NCBI RefSeq assembly: GCF_030316765.1
Contig: NZ_JASZYT010000001.1
Span: 496,001-560,000, forward strand
DNA from: Variovorax saccharolyticus
Lineage (GTDB): Bacteria; Pseudomonadota; Gammaproteobacteria; Burkholderiales; Burkholderiaceae_C
Reading direction: 5' to 3'
DNA: 64,000 nucleotides
Shown here: positions 55,848 to 63,410 of the stretch, in pieces
Layout: every line of letters starts with the position of its first letter
How positions within the stretch are numbered: position 1 is the first letter of the stretch
Position numbers and translations under genes: made by a program
The notes under the pieces: generated by a model
Database searches by the model: none
What the model saw: only the letters and a program-made list of their open reading frames with translations
What the model was told of the DNA's origin: nothing

Positions 55848-56594
55848 ATGAGCGGCGAAGCGGTCGAGGCCAGCAGCTCGCAGGCGGTCAAGGCCCAGTT
55901 GCGGCTGCGCGAGATGATCCTGGCCGGCGAACTGGCCGGTGGCGCCCGGATCGCCGAGGTGGCGGTCTCGGAACTGCTCGGCGTCTCGCGCACGCCGGTG
56001 CGCAGCGCGCTGATGCGACTCGAGCAGGAAGGCCTGCTCGAGGGCCTGCCGAACGGCGGCTATGCGGTGCGGACTTTTTCGGAGCGCGACGTGGCCGACG
56101 CGATCGAATTGCGCGGCACGCTGGAAGGCCTGTCGGCGCGGCTGGCGGCCGAGCGCGGCGCGCCGCCGGTGGTGCTGCGCGAGGCCCGGGCCTGCCTGCG
56201 GCGCATCGACGAACTGCTGCGCGACCCGGCGCTCGACGACGCGGCCTTCTCGCGCTATGTCGCCTTCAACGAGGAGTTCCACCGGCTGCTGTCCGAAATG
56301 TCGGGCAGCGCGCTGATCGCCAAGCAGATGGAGCGCGTGATCAACCTGCCTTTCGCCTCGCCTTCGGGCTTCGTCGTCGTGCAGGCCAACTCGCCGGCGG
56401 CGCGCGACATGCTGCTGATCGCACAGGACCAGCATGGCCAGGTGCTCGATGCGATCGAGAACCGCGAAGGCTCGCGCGCCGAGGCGCTGATGCGCGAGCA
56501 CAGCCGCATCGCGCAGCGCAACCTGCGGGAGGCCCTGCACGGGGCGCAAAGCCATCCCCTGCCGGGCGTGCAACTGATTCGCCGAAGGGCGTGA
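55848..56594 (+). CDS. GntR-family regulator (FCD domain), VanR-like
   Basis: A 248-residue regulator with an N-terminal GntR winged helix ([20 protein letters not shown], then [11 protein letters not shown]) and a C-terminal all-helical FCD effector domain ([20 protein letters not shown], with acid/His metal-type residues in [12 protein letters not shown]). VanR of related bacteria represses vanAB until vanillate binds. Here the gene is between vanA and vanB on the same strand, not divergent. A TGTATACA palindrome before the vanA-like gene is the likely operator. Confidence 0.9.
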   Translation: MSGEAVEASSSQAVKAQLRLREMILAGELAGGARIAEVAVSELLGVSRTPVRSALMRLEQEGLLEGLPNGGYAVRTFSERDVADAIELRGTLEGLSARLAAERGAPPVVLREARACLRRIDELLRDPALDDAAFSRYVAFNEEFHRLLSEMSGSALIAKQMERVINLPFASPSGFVVVQANSPAARDMLLIAQDQHGQVLDAIENREGSRAEALMREHSRIAQRNLREALHGAQSHPLPGVQLIRRRA

Positions 56595-56607
56595 AGACAT
56601 TCCGAAG

Positions 56608-57618
56608 ATGAAAAGCGATATCCACTGGTTGCCGGCGCGCGTCAGCGCACTGCGCGATGTCAGCGCCACCGTGCGTGAATTCGAGATCACGCCCGAGTCG
56701 GGCGAGGCCACCGGCCATGAAGCCGGCGCCCATCTGCAGGTACAGGTGCTGGTCGGCGCGCCCGGTGCGGGGCGCATGCAGAACCGCTCCTATTCGCTGG
56801 TCGGTTCGCCCGATGGACGCGCCTGGCGGATCGCGGTGAAGCGGCTCGACGAGGGCCGCGGCGGCTCGCTCGCGATGTGGCGGCTGGCCGTCGGCGACCG
56901 GCTGCTGGTGAGCGAGCCGCAGAGCCACTTCGGCCTCGACCTCACGGCGCCGGGCTACCTGCTGGTGGCCGGCGGCATCGGCATCACGCCGCTGGTCTAC
57001 ATGGCGCAGCGCTTGGCCGCGCTGGCCGGGCGCAGCGGTGTTCCGGTGCGCATGCTCTACGGCGCCCGCAGCGAGTCCGAACTGGCCTATCTGCCGGACC
57101 TGCGGCAGGCGCTGGAGCCGCAGGCCAGCGCCAGCCTGCAGGCCTACGCCGGCAGTGCGGCGATCGACTTCGCCGCCGAGATCGCCGCGCTGCCTGCGGG
57201 CGGGCAGCTCTACACCTGCGGCCCGGTGCCGATGCTCGAGGCCGTCAAGCGCGCCTGGGCCGCGGCCGGCCGCCCGCAGGCCGACCTGCGCTTCGAGACC
57301 TTCGGCAGCAGCGGCCGGCTTCCGACCCAGGCTTTCGAAGTGCGCATTCCGCGCCACGACCTGGCGATCACGGTGGCCGCCGGCAGCACGCTGCTCGAGG
57401 CGCTCGAGGGCGCCGGCATCCAGACCCTTTGGGACTGCCGGCGCGGCGAGTGCGGCCTGTGCGCGATGGACGTGCTGGCGCTCGATGGCGAGATCGACCA
57501 CCGCGACGTCTTCCTGAGCGAGCACGAGAAGCAAGAGGGCCGCCGCATCTGCGCCTGCGTCTCGCGCGCAGTCGGCTCGATCACGCTCGACTCCGCCTGG
57601 CGTCCCGACAATCCCTGA
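56608..57618 (+). CDS. Ferredoxin-NAD(P)H reductase component, VanB-like
   Basis: The electron-supplying partner of the VanA-like oxygenase, 336 residues. It has an N-terminal FMN-binding reductase domain (NRSYSLVGSPDG, the RxYS motif), an NAD(P) domain (LLVAGGIGITPLVYMAQRL) and a C-terminal plant-type [2Fe-2S] ferredoxin domain, CRRGECGLCAMD with a later ICAC. It passes electrons from NADH to the Rieske centre. It starts 13 bp after the GntR gene, completing the three-gene unit. Confidence 0.92.
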   Translation: MKSDIHWLPARVSALRDVSATVREFEITPESGEATGHEAGAHLQVQVLVGAPGAGRMQNRSYSLVGSPDGRAWRIAVKRLDEGRGGSLAMWRLAVGDRLLVSEPQSHFGLDLTAPGYLLVAGGIGITPLVYMAQRLAALAGRSGVPVRMLYGARSESELAYLPDLRQALEPQASASLQAYAGSAAIDFAAEIAALPAGGQLYTCGPVPMLEAVKRAWAAAGRPQADLRFETFGSSGRLPTQAFEVRIPRHDLAITVAAGSTLLEALEGAGIQTLWDCRRGECGLCAMDVLALDGEIDHRDVFLSEHEKQEGRRICACVSRAVGSITLDSAWRPDNP

Positions 57619-57632
57619 GGCATCGCATGCTT

Positions 57633-57670
57633 TGCGCGATCATCGCGCAGTCGTTTTGTTCATCGCGCAG
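57633..57670. promoter_or_regulatory. Palindrome and repeated half-site before the ABC transporter operon
   Basis: TGCGCGAT-C-ATCGCGCA (57633-57649) is a perfect 17-bp palindrome. Its right arm recurs as CATCGCGCAG at 57661-57670, 20 bp downstream. The pair lies about 110 bp before the binding-protein gene and is a candidate operator for an unidentified regulator. Confidence 0.55.
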
Positions 57671-57776
57671 AATTCCGCGCCCCGGCTTGATGCCTAGGTA
57701 GTTGCCGGCAACCCGGCTTGCTTGCATCTGGTCACAATATGCCCCGTTCCGCATCCCATTGAAAAAGGAGAGTTCC

Positions 57777-58949
57777 ATGCTTCGTCGCCACCTCGTCCAG
57801 GCCGCCAGCCTGACCGCCATCGCGCTGGCCATGCCCCTGGCCCACGCGCAGGACAACACCTTCAAGATCGGGATGATCCTGCCGATGACCGGCCAGTCGG
57901 CCTCCACCGGCCGCCAAATCGAGGCCGCCGCGCGTCTTTACATGGCCCAGCATGGCGACACGGTGGCCGGCAAGAAGGTCCAGCTGATCGTCAAGGACGA
58001 CACCGGCCTGCCCGATGTCACCAAGCGCATCGCGCAGGAGATGGTGGTCAACGACAAGGTCAACGTGCTGGCCGGCTTCGGCCTGACGCCGCTGGCGCTG
58101 GCCGTGGCGCCGATCGCGACCCAGTCGAAGACGCCCGAGATCGTGATGGCCGCGGCCACCTCGAGCATCACGCAGGCCTCGCCCTACATCGTGCGTTCGA
58201 GCTTCACGCTGCCGCAGGCGGCGGTCGCGATGGGCGACTGGGCGCCCAAGAACGGCATCAAGTCGGTGGTCACGCTGGTGGCCGACTACGGTCCCGGCAA
58301 CGACGCCGAGAAATTCTTCTCCGAGCGCTTCGAGCTCAATGGCGGGAAGGTGATCGAGAAGCTGCGGGTGCCGCTGCGCAACCCGGACTTCGCGCCTTTC
58401 CTGCAGAAGGTGCGCGATGCCAAGCCCGACGCGCTGTTCGTCTTCGTGCCCTCGGGCGCCGGCGCGGCCGTGATGAAGCAGTTCCTGGAACGCGGCATGG
58501 ACAAGGCCGGCATCAAGCTGATCGGCACCGGCGACGTGACCGACGACGACCAGCTCAACGACATGGGCGACGGCGCCCTTGGCGTGGTCACCTCGCACCA
58601 CTATTCGACGGCCCATCCGTCGGCGCTGAACAAGAAGTTCGTGGCCGACTTCCAGGCCGCCAACAAGAACATGCGGCCGAACTTCATGGCCGTCGGCGGC
58701 TATGACGGCATGCGCATCATCTACGAGGCGCTCAAGACGACTAAGGGCCAGGGCGGCGGCGACGCGCTGCTGGCCGCCATGAAGGGCCAGGTCTTCGAGA
58801 GCCCGCGCGGCCCGGTGCTGATCGACGCCCAGACCCGCGACATCACGCAGGACATCTACCTGCGCAAGGTCGAGAAGAAGGACGGCCAGCTCTGGAACGT
58901 CGAGTTCGACGTCATCAAGTCCGTCAAGGACCCGGGCAAGAGCAAGTAA
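57777..58949 (+). CDS. ABC transporter periplasmic binding protein, branched-chain amino acid (LivK) type
   Basis: A 390-residue binding protein with a cleaved signal peptide (MLRRHLVQAASLTAIALAMP, ending AHA). The two-lobed periplasmic fold is recognisable from FKIGMILPMTGQSASTGRQI and VGGYDGMRIIYEALKTT. Members of this class in Burkholderiales often bind aromatic acids, not amino acids. It heads a five-gene transporter operon directly after the demethylase cluster, so a methoxylated or related aromatic ligand is plausible. An AAAAGGAGAG ribosome-binding site is present. Confidence 0.93.
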   Translation: MLRRHLVQAASLTAIALAMPLAHAQDNTFKIGMILPMTGQSASTGRQIEAAARLYMAQHGDTVAGKKVQLIVKDDTGLPDVTKRIAQEMVVNDKVNVLAGFGLTPLALAVAPIATQSKTPEIVMAAATSSITQASPYIVRSSFTLPQAAVAMGDWAPKNGIKSVVTLVADYGPGNDAEKFFSERFELNGGKVIEKLRVPLRNPDFAPFLQKVRDAKPDALFVFVPSGAGAAVMKQFLERGMDKAGIKLIGTGDVTDDDQLNDMGDGALGVVTSHHYSTAHPSALNKKFVADFQAANKNMRPNFMAVGGYDGMRIIYEALKTTKGQGGGDALLAAMKGQVFESPRGPVLIDAQTRDITQDIYLRKVEKKDGQLWNVEFDVIKSVKDPGKSK

Positions 58950-58976
58950 GCCAGACGAAGGGTTCCGGACAGCCGC

Positions 58977-59849
58977 ATGCTGACTATTCTTTTTGACGGC
59001 ATCGCCTACGGGATGCTGCTGTTCGTGCTCGCGGTCGGCCTGGCCGTGACGCTGGGCCTGATGAACTTCATCAACCTCGCGCATGGCGCCTTCGCAATGG
59101 CGGGGGGCTACCTCACGGTGTTCGCGATGCAGAAGCTGGGCGTGCCCTTCCTGCTGTGCCTGCCGCTGGCTTTCGTCGTGGTCGGCGCGGCGGGTGCGCT
59201 GCTCGAGCGCACGCTCTACCGGCCGATGTACGGCAAGCCGCACCTGGACCAGGTGCTGTTCTCGATCGGCCTGGCCTTCATGGCGGTGGCCGCGGTCGAC
59301 TACTTCGTCGGCTCCTCGCAGCAGAACATCCACCTGCCCGAATGGCTGGGCGGGCGCACCGAGATCGGCGACGGCGCTCTGCTGCTGGGCATGGGCCACT
59401 ATCGCCTCTTCATCATCGCGGTGTGCGCGCTGCTGACCGTGGTGCTGCAGCTGATCCTCTCGAAGACGCGCTTCGGCAGCCGGCTGCGCGCCGCGGTCGA
59501 CGACCCGCGCGTGGCGGCCGGCCTGGGCATCAATGTCAACGTGGTGTTCCTGCTGACCTTCGCGGTGGGCTCGGGGCTGGCCGGGCTGGGCGGCGCGCTG
59601 GGCGCCGAGATCCTCGGCCTCGATCCGACCTTCCCGCTCAAGTACATGATCTATTTCCTCATCGTGGTCTCGGTCGGCGGCACCTCGTCGATCACCGGGC
59701 CGCTGCTGGCCGCGCTGCTGCTCGGCATCGCCGACGTGGCGGGCAAGTACTTCATCCCGAAGATGGGCGCCTTCACGGTCTACCTGCTGATGATCCTGAT
59801 CCTGATGTGGCGGCCGCAGGGGCTGTTCACGCGCAAGGGGGGCAAGTGA
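58977..59849 (+). CDS. ABC transporter permease, LivH type
   Basis: An inner-membrane permease of 290 residues with about eight helices. The opening LTILFDGIAYGMLLFVLAVG and LMNFINLAHGAFAMAGGYLT are typical LivH. It forms the translocation channel with the LivM-type protein. Its stop codon overlaps the next ATG (TGATG), so the two permeases are translationally coupled. Confidence 0.94.
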   Translation: MLTILFDGIAYGMLLFVLAVGLAVTLGLMNFINLAHGAFAMAGGYLTVFAMQKLGVPFLLCLPLAFVVVGAAGALLERTLYRPMYGKPHLDQVLFSIGLAFMAVAAVDYFVGSSQQNIHLPEWLGGRTEIGDGALLLGMGHYRLFIIAVCALLTVVLQLILSKTRFGSRLRAAVDDPRVAAGLGINVNVVFLLTFAVGSGLAGLGGALGAEILGLDPTFPLKYMIYFLIVVSVGGTSSITGPLLAALLLGIADVAGKYFIPKMGAFTVYLLMILILMWRPQGLFTRKGGK

Positions 59850-60820
59850 TGGATTTCCGGCAACCCCTCCTCAGGAAGGCCGGCTGGCGGCCTTGGGAAT
59901 TCGCGCTCTGGGCGGTCGCCTTCGCGCTGCCGCTGCTGGTGCCCTCGCATGCACTGATGATCAACGAGGTCGCGATCGTCGCGCTGTTCGCGATGTCGCT
60001 CGACCTGATCCTCGGCTACACCGGCATCGTGTCGCTGGGCCACGCGGCCTTCTTCGGCTTCGGTGCCTATGCCGCGGCGCTGTTCGCCAAGCACGTGCTG
60101 CCCGATCCGACGATCGGCCTGCTGGTCGCCATCGTGCTGTCGGCGCTGCTTGGCGCGGTCGCCAGCGTCACCATCCTGCGCGGCAGCGACCTGACGCGGC
60201 TGATGGTCACGCTGGGCACCGCGCTGCTGCTGCTCGAGCTGGCCAACAAGCTCGACTGGCTGACCGGCGGCGCCGATGGCCTTCAGGGCGTGGTGATGGG
60301 TCCGGTGCTGGGCCTCTTCGACTTCGACCTCTACGGGCGCACGGCGGCCTGGTACTCGCTCTCGGTGATGCTGCTGCTGTTCCTGCTGATGCGCCGGCTG
60401 GTGCATTCGCCCTTCGGCGCCACGCTCAAGGCGATCCGCGACAACCGCCTGCGCGCGATGGCGATCGGCATTCCGGTGGTGTCGCGGCTGGCCGTGATCT
60501 ACACGGTCGCGGCCGCCGTGGCAGGCGGTGCGGGTGCCTTGCTGGCGCAGACCACCGGCTTCGCCTCGCTCGACGTGCTGGCCTTCGACCGCTCGGCCGA
60601 CGTGGTGCTGATGCTGGTGATCGGCGGCGTCGGCTGGCTCTACGGCGGCATCGCCGGCGCGATCGTCTTCAAGCTGCTGCAGGACACGCTGTCCAGCGTC
60701 ACGCCGCAGTACTGGATGTTCTGGATCGGCCTGATCCTGGTGCTGCTGGTGCTGGTCGGGCGCGACCGCCTGCTCAAGCCCTGGACCTGGTTCGGCGCGC
60801 GCAAGGCGGTGAAGCCATGA
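59849..60820 (+). CDS. ABC transporter permease, LivM type
   Basis: The second permease, 323 residues, with about nine helices. FAMSLDLILGYTGIVSLGHA and HSPFGATLKAIRDNRLRAMA are the LivM signatures; the second is the cytoplasmic loop that docks on the ATPase. Its stop overlaps the start of a 21-codon ORF, which in turn overlaps the start of the LivG-type ATPase. Confidence 0.94.
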   Translation: MDFRQPLLRKAGWRPWEFALWAVAFALPLLVPSHALMINEVAIVALFAMSLDLILGYTGIVSLGHAAFFGFGAYAAALFAKHVLPDPTIGLLVAIVLSALLGAVASVTILRGSDLTRLMVTLGTALLLLELANKLDWLTGGADGLQGVVMGPVLGLFDFDLYGRTAAWYSLSVMLLLFLLMRRLVHSPFGATLKAIRDNRLRAMAIGIPVVSRLAVIYTVAAAVAGGAGALLAQTTGFASLDVLAFDRSADVVLMLVIGGVGWLYGGIAGAIVFKLLQDTLSSVTPQYWMFWIGLILVLLVLVGRDRLLKPWTWFGARKAVKP

Positions 60821-60882
60821 GCGCCGCCCGGCCGCCCGAAGGCGCTCGCACCGCAGTGCGCAGCACGGAGGTTTCGTTATGA
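60817..60882 (+). CDS. 21-residue coupling ORF between permease and ATPase genes
   Basis: ATG at 60817 overlaps the permease stop (ATGA), and the TGA at 60880-60882 overlaps the ATPase ATG at 60879 (ATGA again). The peptide is Ala/Arg/Pro-rich (MSAARPPEGARTAVRSTEVS plus L) with no recognisable fold. A GGAGG ribosome-binding site for the ATPase lies within it. Its likely role is to carry ribosomes from the permease gene to the ATPase gene, not to make a functional peptide. Translation is inferred, not shown. Confidence 0.45.
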   Translation: MSAARPPEGARTAVRSTEVSL

Positions 60883-61646
60883 GCACCGGCAGCGATACGG
60901 TGCTGTCGGCCACCGGCCTGGTGATGCGCTTCGGCGGCATCACGGCCACCAACAACGTCTCGCTGAATCTCAAGCGCGGCGCCCGCCATGCATTGATCGG
61001 CCCGAACGGCGCCGGCAAGACGACGCTGATCAACCTGCTGACCGGCGTGCTCACGCCCACCGAGGGCCGCATCGTGCTCGAGGGCGAGGACATCACGCGG
61101 CTGGCGCCGCACCGCCGGGTCGCGCGCGGCATGGTGCGCACCTTCCAGATCAACCAGTTGTTCGATTCGATGACGCCGCTCGAGACCCTGGCGCTGGTGG
61201 TGTCGCAGCACACCGGCGCGGGCGCGCAGTGGTGGCGGCCGCTGGGCGCGTCGAAGGCGGTCGCCGAGCGGGCCGGGCAGTTGCTCGAGAAGTTCCGCCT
61301 CGCCGACGTCGCGCAGCAGCAGACCCGGCACCTGGCCTACGGCAAGCGCCGCCTGCTCGAGATCGCGATCGCGCTGGCCTGCGAGCCGCGCGTGCTGCTG
61401 CTCGACGAGCCGGTGGCCGGCGTGCCGGCCGGCGAGCGCGAGGAACTGCTGGAGACCGTGGCGGCGCTGCCGGCCGATGTCTCGGTGCTGCTGATCGAGC
61501 ACGACATGGACCTGGTCTTCAGCTTCGCCGATCGCATGACGGTGCTGGTCAACGGCACGCTGCTGACCGAAGGCAATCCCGAGGAGATCGCCAACGACCC
61601 GAAGGTGAAGGAGGTCTACCTGGGCCATGGAGCCGCGCATGTCTGA
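60879..61646 (+). CDS. ABC transporter ATPase, LivG type
   Basis: An ATP-binding subunit of 255 residues. The Walker A is GPNGAGKTTLIN, the Walker B LLLDEPVAGV, and HDMDLVFSFADRM holds the switch His. The ABC signature is atypical: the expected LSYGxQR segment reads LAYGKRRLLEIAIALA. A GGAGG ribosome-binding site lies within the preceding mini-ORF. It overlaps the start of the LivF-type gene. Confidence 0.94.
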   Translation: MSTGSDTVLSATGLVMRFGGITATNNVSLNLKRGARHALIGPNGAGKTTLINLLTGVLTPTEGRIVLEGEDITRLAPHRRVARGMVRTFQINQLFDSMTPLETLALVVSQHTGAGAQWWRPLGASKAVAERAGQLLEKFRLADVAQQQTRHLAYGKRRLLEIAIALACEPRVLLLDEPVAGVPAGEREELLETVAALPADVSVLLIEHDMDLVFSFADRMTVLVNGTLLTEGNPEEIANDPKVKEVYLGHGAAHV

Positions 61647-62343
61647 ACTGCTTCGCATCGAGAACCTGAGCGCCGGCTACGGCGAGGCCGTGGTGCTGCA
61701 CGACGTTGCCCTTGTGCTCGGCCAGGGCCAGACGCTGGCGCTGCTGGGCCGCAACGGCACCGGCAAGACCACGCTGATCAACACGCTGGCCGGTGCCACG
61801 CGCCAGCACGGCGGCAGCATCACGCTGGGCGGCGCCGCGCTGCACAAGCTGTCGCCGCACCTGCGCGCGGCGGCCGGCATCGGCTGGGTGCCGCAGGAGC
61901 GCAACATCTTCAAGTCGCTGACGGTGCACGAGAACCTGACCGCGGTCGAGCGGCCGGGCCGGTGGAACCCGCAGCGCGTCTACGAGATGTTCCCGCGCCT
62001 GGCGGAACGCAAGGGCAACCTCGGCACGCAGCTGTCGGGCGGCGAGCAGCAGATGCTGGCGGTGGGACGAGCGCTGGTGCTCAACCCCACGCTGCTGCTG
62101 CTCGACGAACCGCTGGAAGGCCTGGCGCCGATCATCGTCGAGGAGCTGCTGCGTGCGATCCGCCGCATCACGCGCGAAGAGGGGCTGGCGGCGATCATCG
62201 TCGAGCAGCATCCGCAGGCGATCCTCGCGATCTCCGACGAGGCCGTGGTGCTCGATCACGGCACCGTGGTGCATGCCGACCGCGCGGCCGCCCTGCGTGC
62301 GCAGCCCGAGGTGCTGGAGCGCCTGCTCGGGGTTGGCCGCTAG
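61639..62343 (+). CDS. ABC transporter ATPase, LivF type
   Basis: The second ATPase, 234 residues from the ATG at 61639, which has a GGAG ribosome-binding site six bases upstream; an in-frame ATG at 61627 would add four residues. Walker A is GRNGTGKTTLIN, the ABC signature LSGGEQQMLAVGRALV and Walker B LLLDEPLEGLAP, all intact. It completes the transporter. Confidence 0.94.
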   Translation: MSELLRIENLSAGYGEAVVLHDVALVLGQGQTLALLGRNGTGKTTLINTLAGATRQHGGSITLGGAALHKLSPHLRAAAGIGWVPQERNIFKSLTVHENLTAVERPGRWNPQRVYEMFPRLAERKGNLGTQLSGGEQQMLAVGRALVLNPTLLLLDEPLEGLAPIIVEELLRAIRRITREEGLAAIIVEQHPQAILAISDEAVVLDHGTVVHADRAAALRAQPEVLERLLGVGR

Positions 62344-62389
62344 CGGGCATCGGCCTACACTCGCGGGCCATGAGCTTCGGAGGCGAACC

Positions 62390-62782
62390 ATGGCATCGAT
62401 TCGACAGGAAATCCAGGTGGCGGCGAGCGCCGAAAAGATCTGGGATGCGGTCCGGGATGTCGGCGAGATCCACCATCGGCTGGTGCCCGGCTTCGTGACC
62501 GACTGCCGGCTCGAAGGCGACACGCGGGTCGTCACCTTCGGCAACGGCATGGTGGTGCGCGAGCTGATCGTCGACTGCGACGATGCGGCGCGGCGGCTCG
62601 CCTGGTCCGCGAGCGGCGGCCGCCTCACGCATCACAACGCCTCGCTGCAGGTGATCGCCGAAGACCCGACGCACAGCCGCCTGGTCTGGATCGCCGACCT
62701 GATGCCGCACGAGATGGCGGAGCCGATCGCCGGCATGATCGCAGCCGGCATGCAGGCGATGAAGCAGAAGCTGGAAGCTTGA
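62390..62782 (+). CDS. SRPBCC-family (polyketide cyclase/START-like) protein
   Basis: A 130-residue helix-grip fold protein. The opening IRQEIQVAASAEKIWDAVRD and the central segment VVTFGNGMVVRELIVDCDD are typical of the polyketide-cyclase/dehydrase clade. The pocket binds hydrophobic or aromatic ligands. It follows the ABC transporter after 46 bp with a GGAGGCG ribosome-binding site and could bind or process the imported compound; the function is not known. Confidence 0.85.
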   Translation: MASIRQEIQVAASAEKIWDAVRDVGEIHHRLVPGFVTDCRLEGDTRVVTFGNGMVVRELIVDCDDAARRLAWSASGGRLTHHNASLQVIAEDPTHSRLVWIADLMPHEMAEPIAGMIAAGMQAMKQKLEA

Positions 62783-62792
62783 TCGCCTCGCT

Positions 62793-63410
62793 TCAGTAGC
62801 CGACCGTGAAGCGCTGGCGCGAGTGCTTCGGGTTTTCGATTTCGTCGACCAGCGCGATCGCATAGTCCTCCATCGAGATCCAGCTCTTGCCGTTCGCATC
62901 GCTCAGCAGGCTGTTGCCGCCGACGCGGAACTTGGCCGTTCGCTGGCCCGGCTCGAAGATCGCCGATGGCGACAGGAAGGTCCAGTCGAGTTCCTGCTCC
63001 TGGCGCAGCGCGGCCAGCATCACGCCGCCGGCCGCCGCCTCGGGCTTGTAGGCATCCGGGAAGCCCGGCGCGTCGATCAGCGCCGCACCGGGCGCGACCT
63101 CGAGGCTGCCGGCGCCGCCGACCACCAGCAGGCGCGGCACACCGGCCTGCCTGGCCGCGGCGATGAGGGTCGCCGCATCGGTGCCGTCCGCGAAGCGGGT
63201 CGAACTGACGACGGCATCGTGGCCGCGCAACAGCGGCACCAGCGCATCGACCGACTTGGCGTCCGCGGCCTGGACGCTCAGGCCGGGACGGGCTTCGACG
63301 CCGTCGACCTTGCGCGCGATGCCGGTCACGCTGTGGCCGCGCGCCAGCAGTTCGTTGGCGATGCGTGAACCGGCGCGGCCGGTGATTCCGAGAAGGGCGA
63401 TCTTGCTCAT
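62793..63410 (-). CDS. NAD(P)-binding Rossmann-fold protein (YwnB/SDR-atypical type)
   Basis: A 205-residue atypical short-chain dehydrogenase. The nucleotide loop is LLGITGRAGSRIANELLARG; the later LLVVGGAGSLEVAPG and DWTFLSPSAIFEPG match the YwnB/biliverdin-reductase-B-like group. No YxxxK catalytic pair is evident. Redox or stress roles are reported for the family. It is translationally coupled (ATGA) to the upstream DsbA-like gene. Confidence 0.87.
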   Translation of the reverse strand: MSKIALLGITGRAGSRIANELLARGHSVTGIARKVDGVEARPGLSVQAADAKSVDALVPLLRGHDAVVSSTRFADGTDAATLIAAARQAGVPRLLVVGGAGSLEVAPGAALIDAPGFPDAYKPEAAAGGVMLAALRQEQELDWTFLSPSAIFEPGQRTAKFRVGGNSLLSDANGKSWISMEDYAIALVDEIENPKHSRQRFTVGY

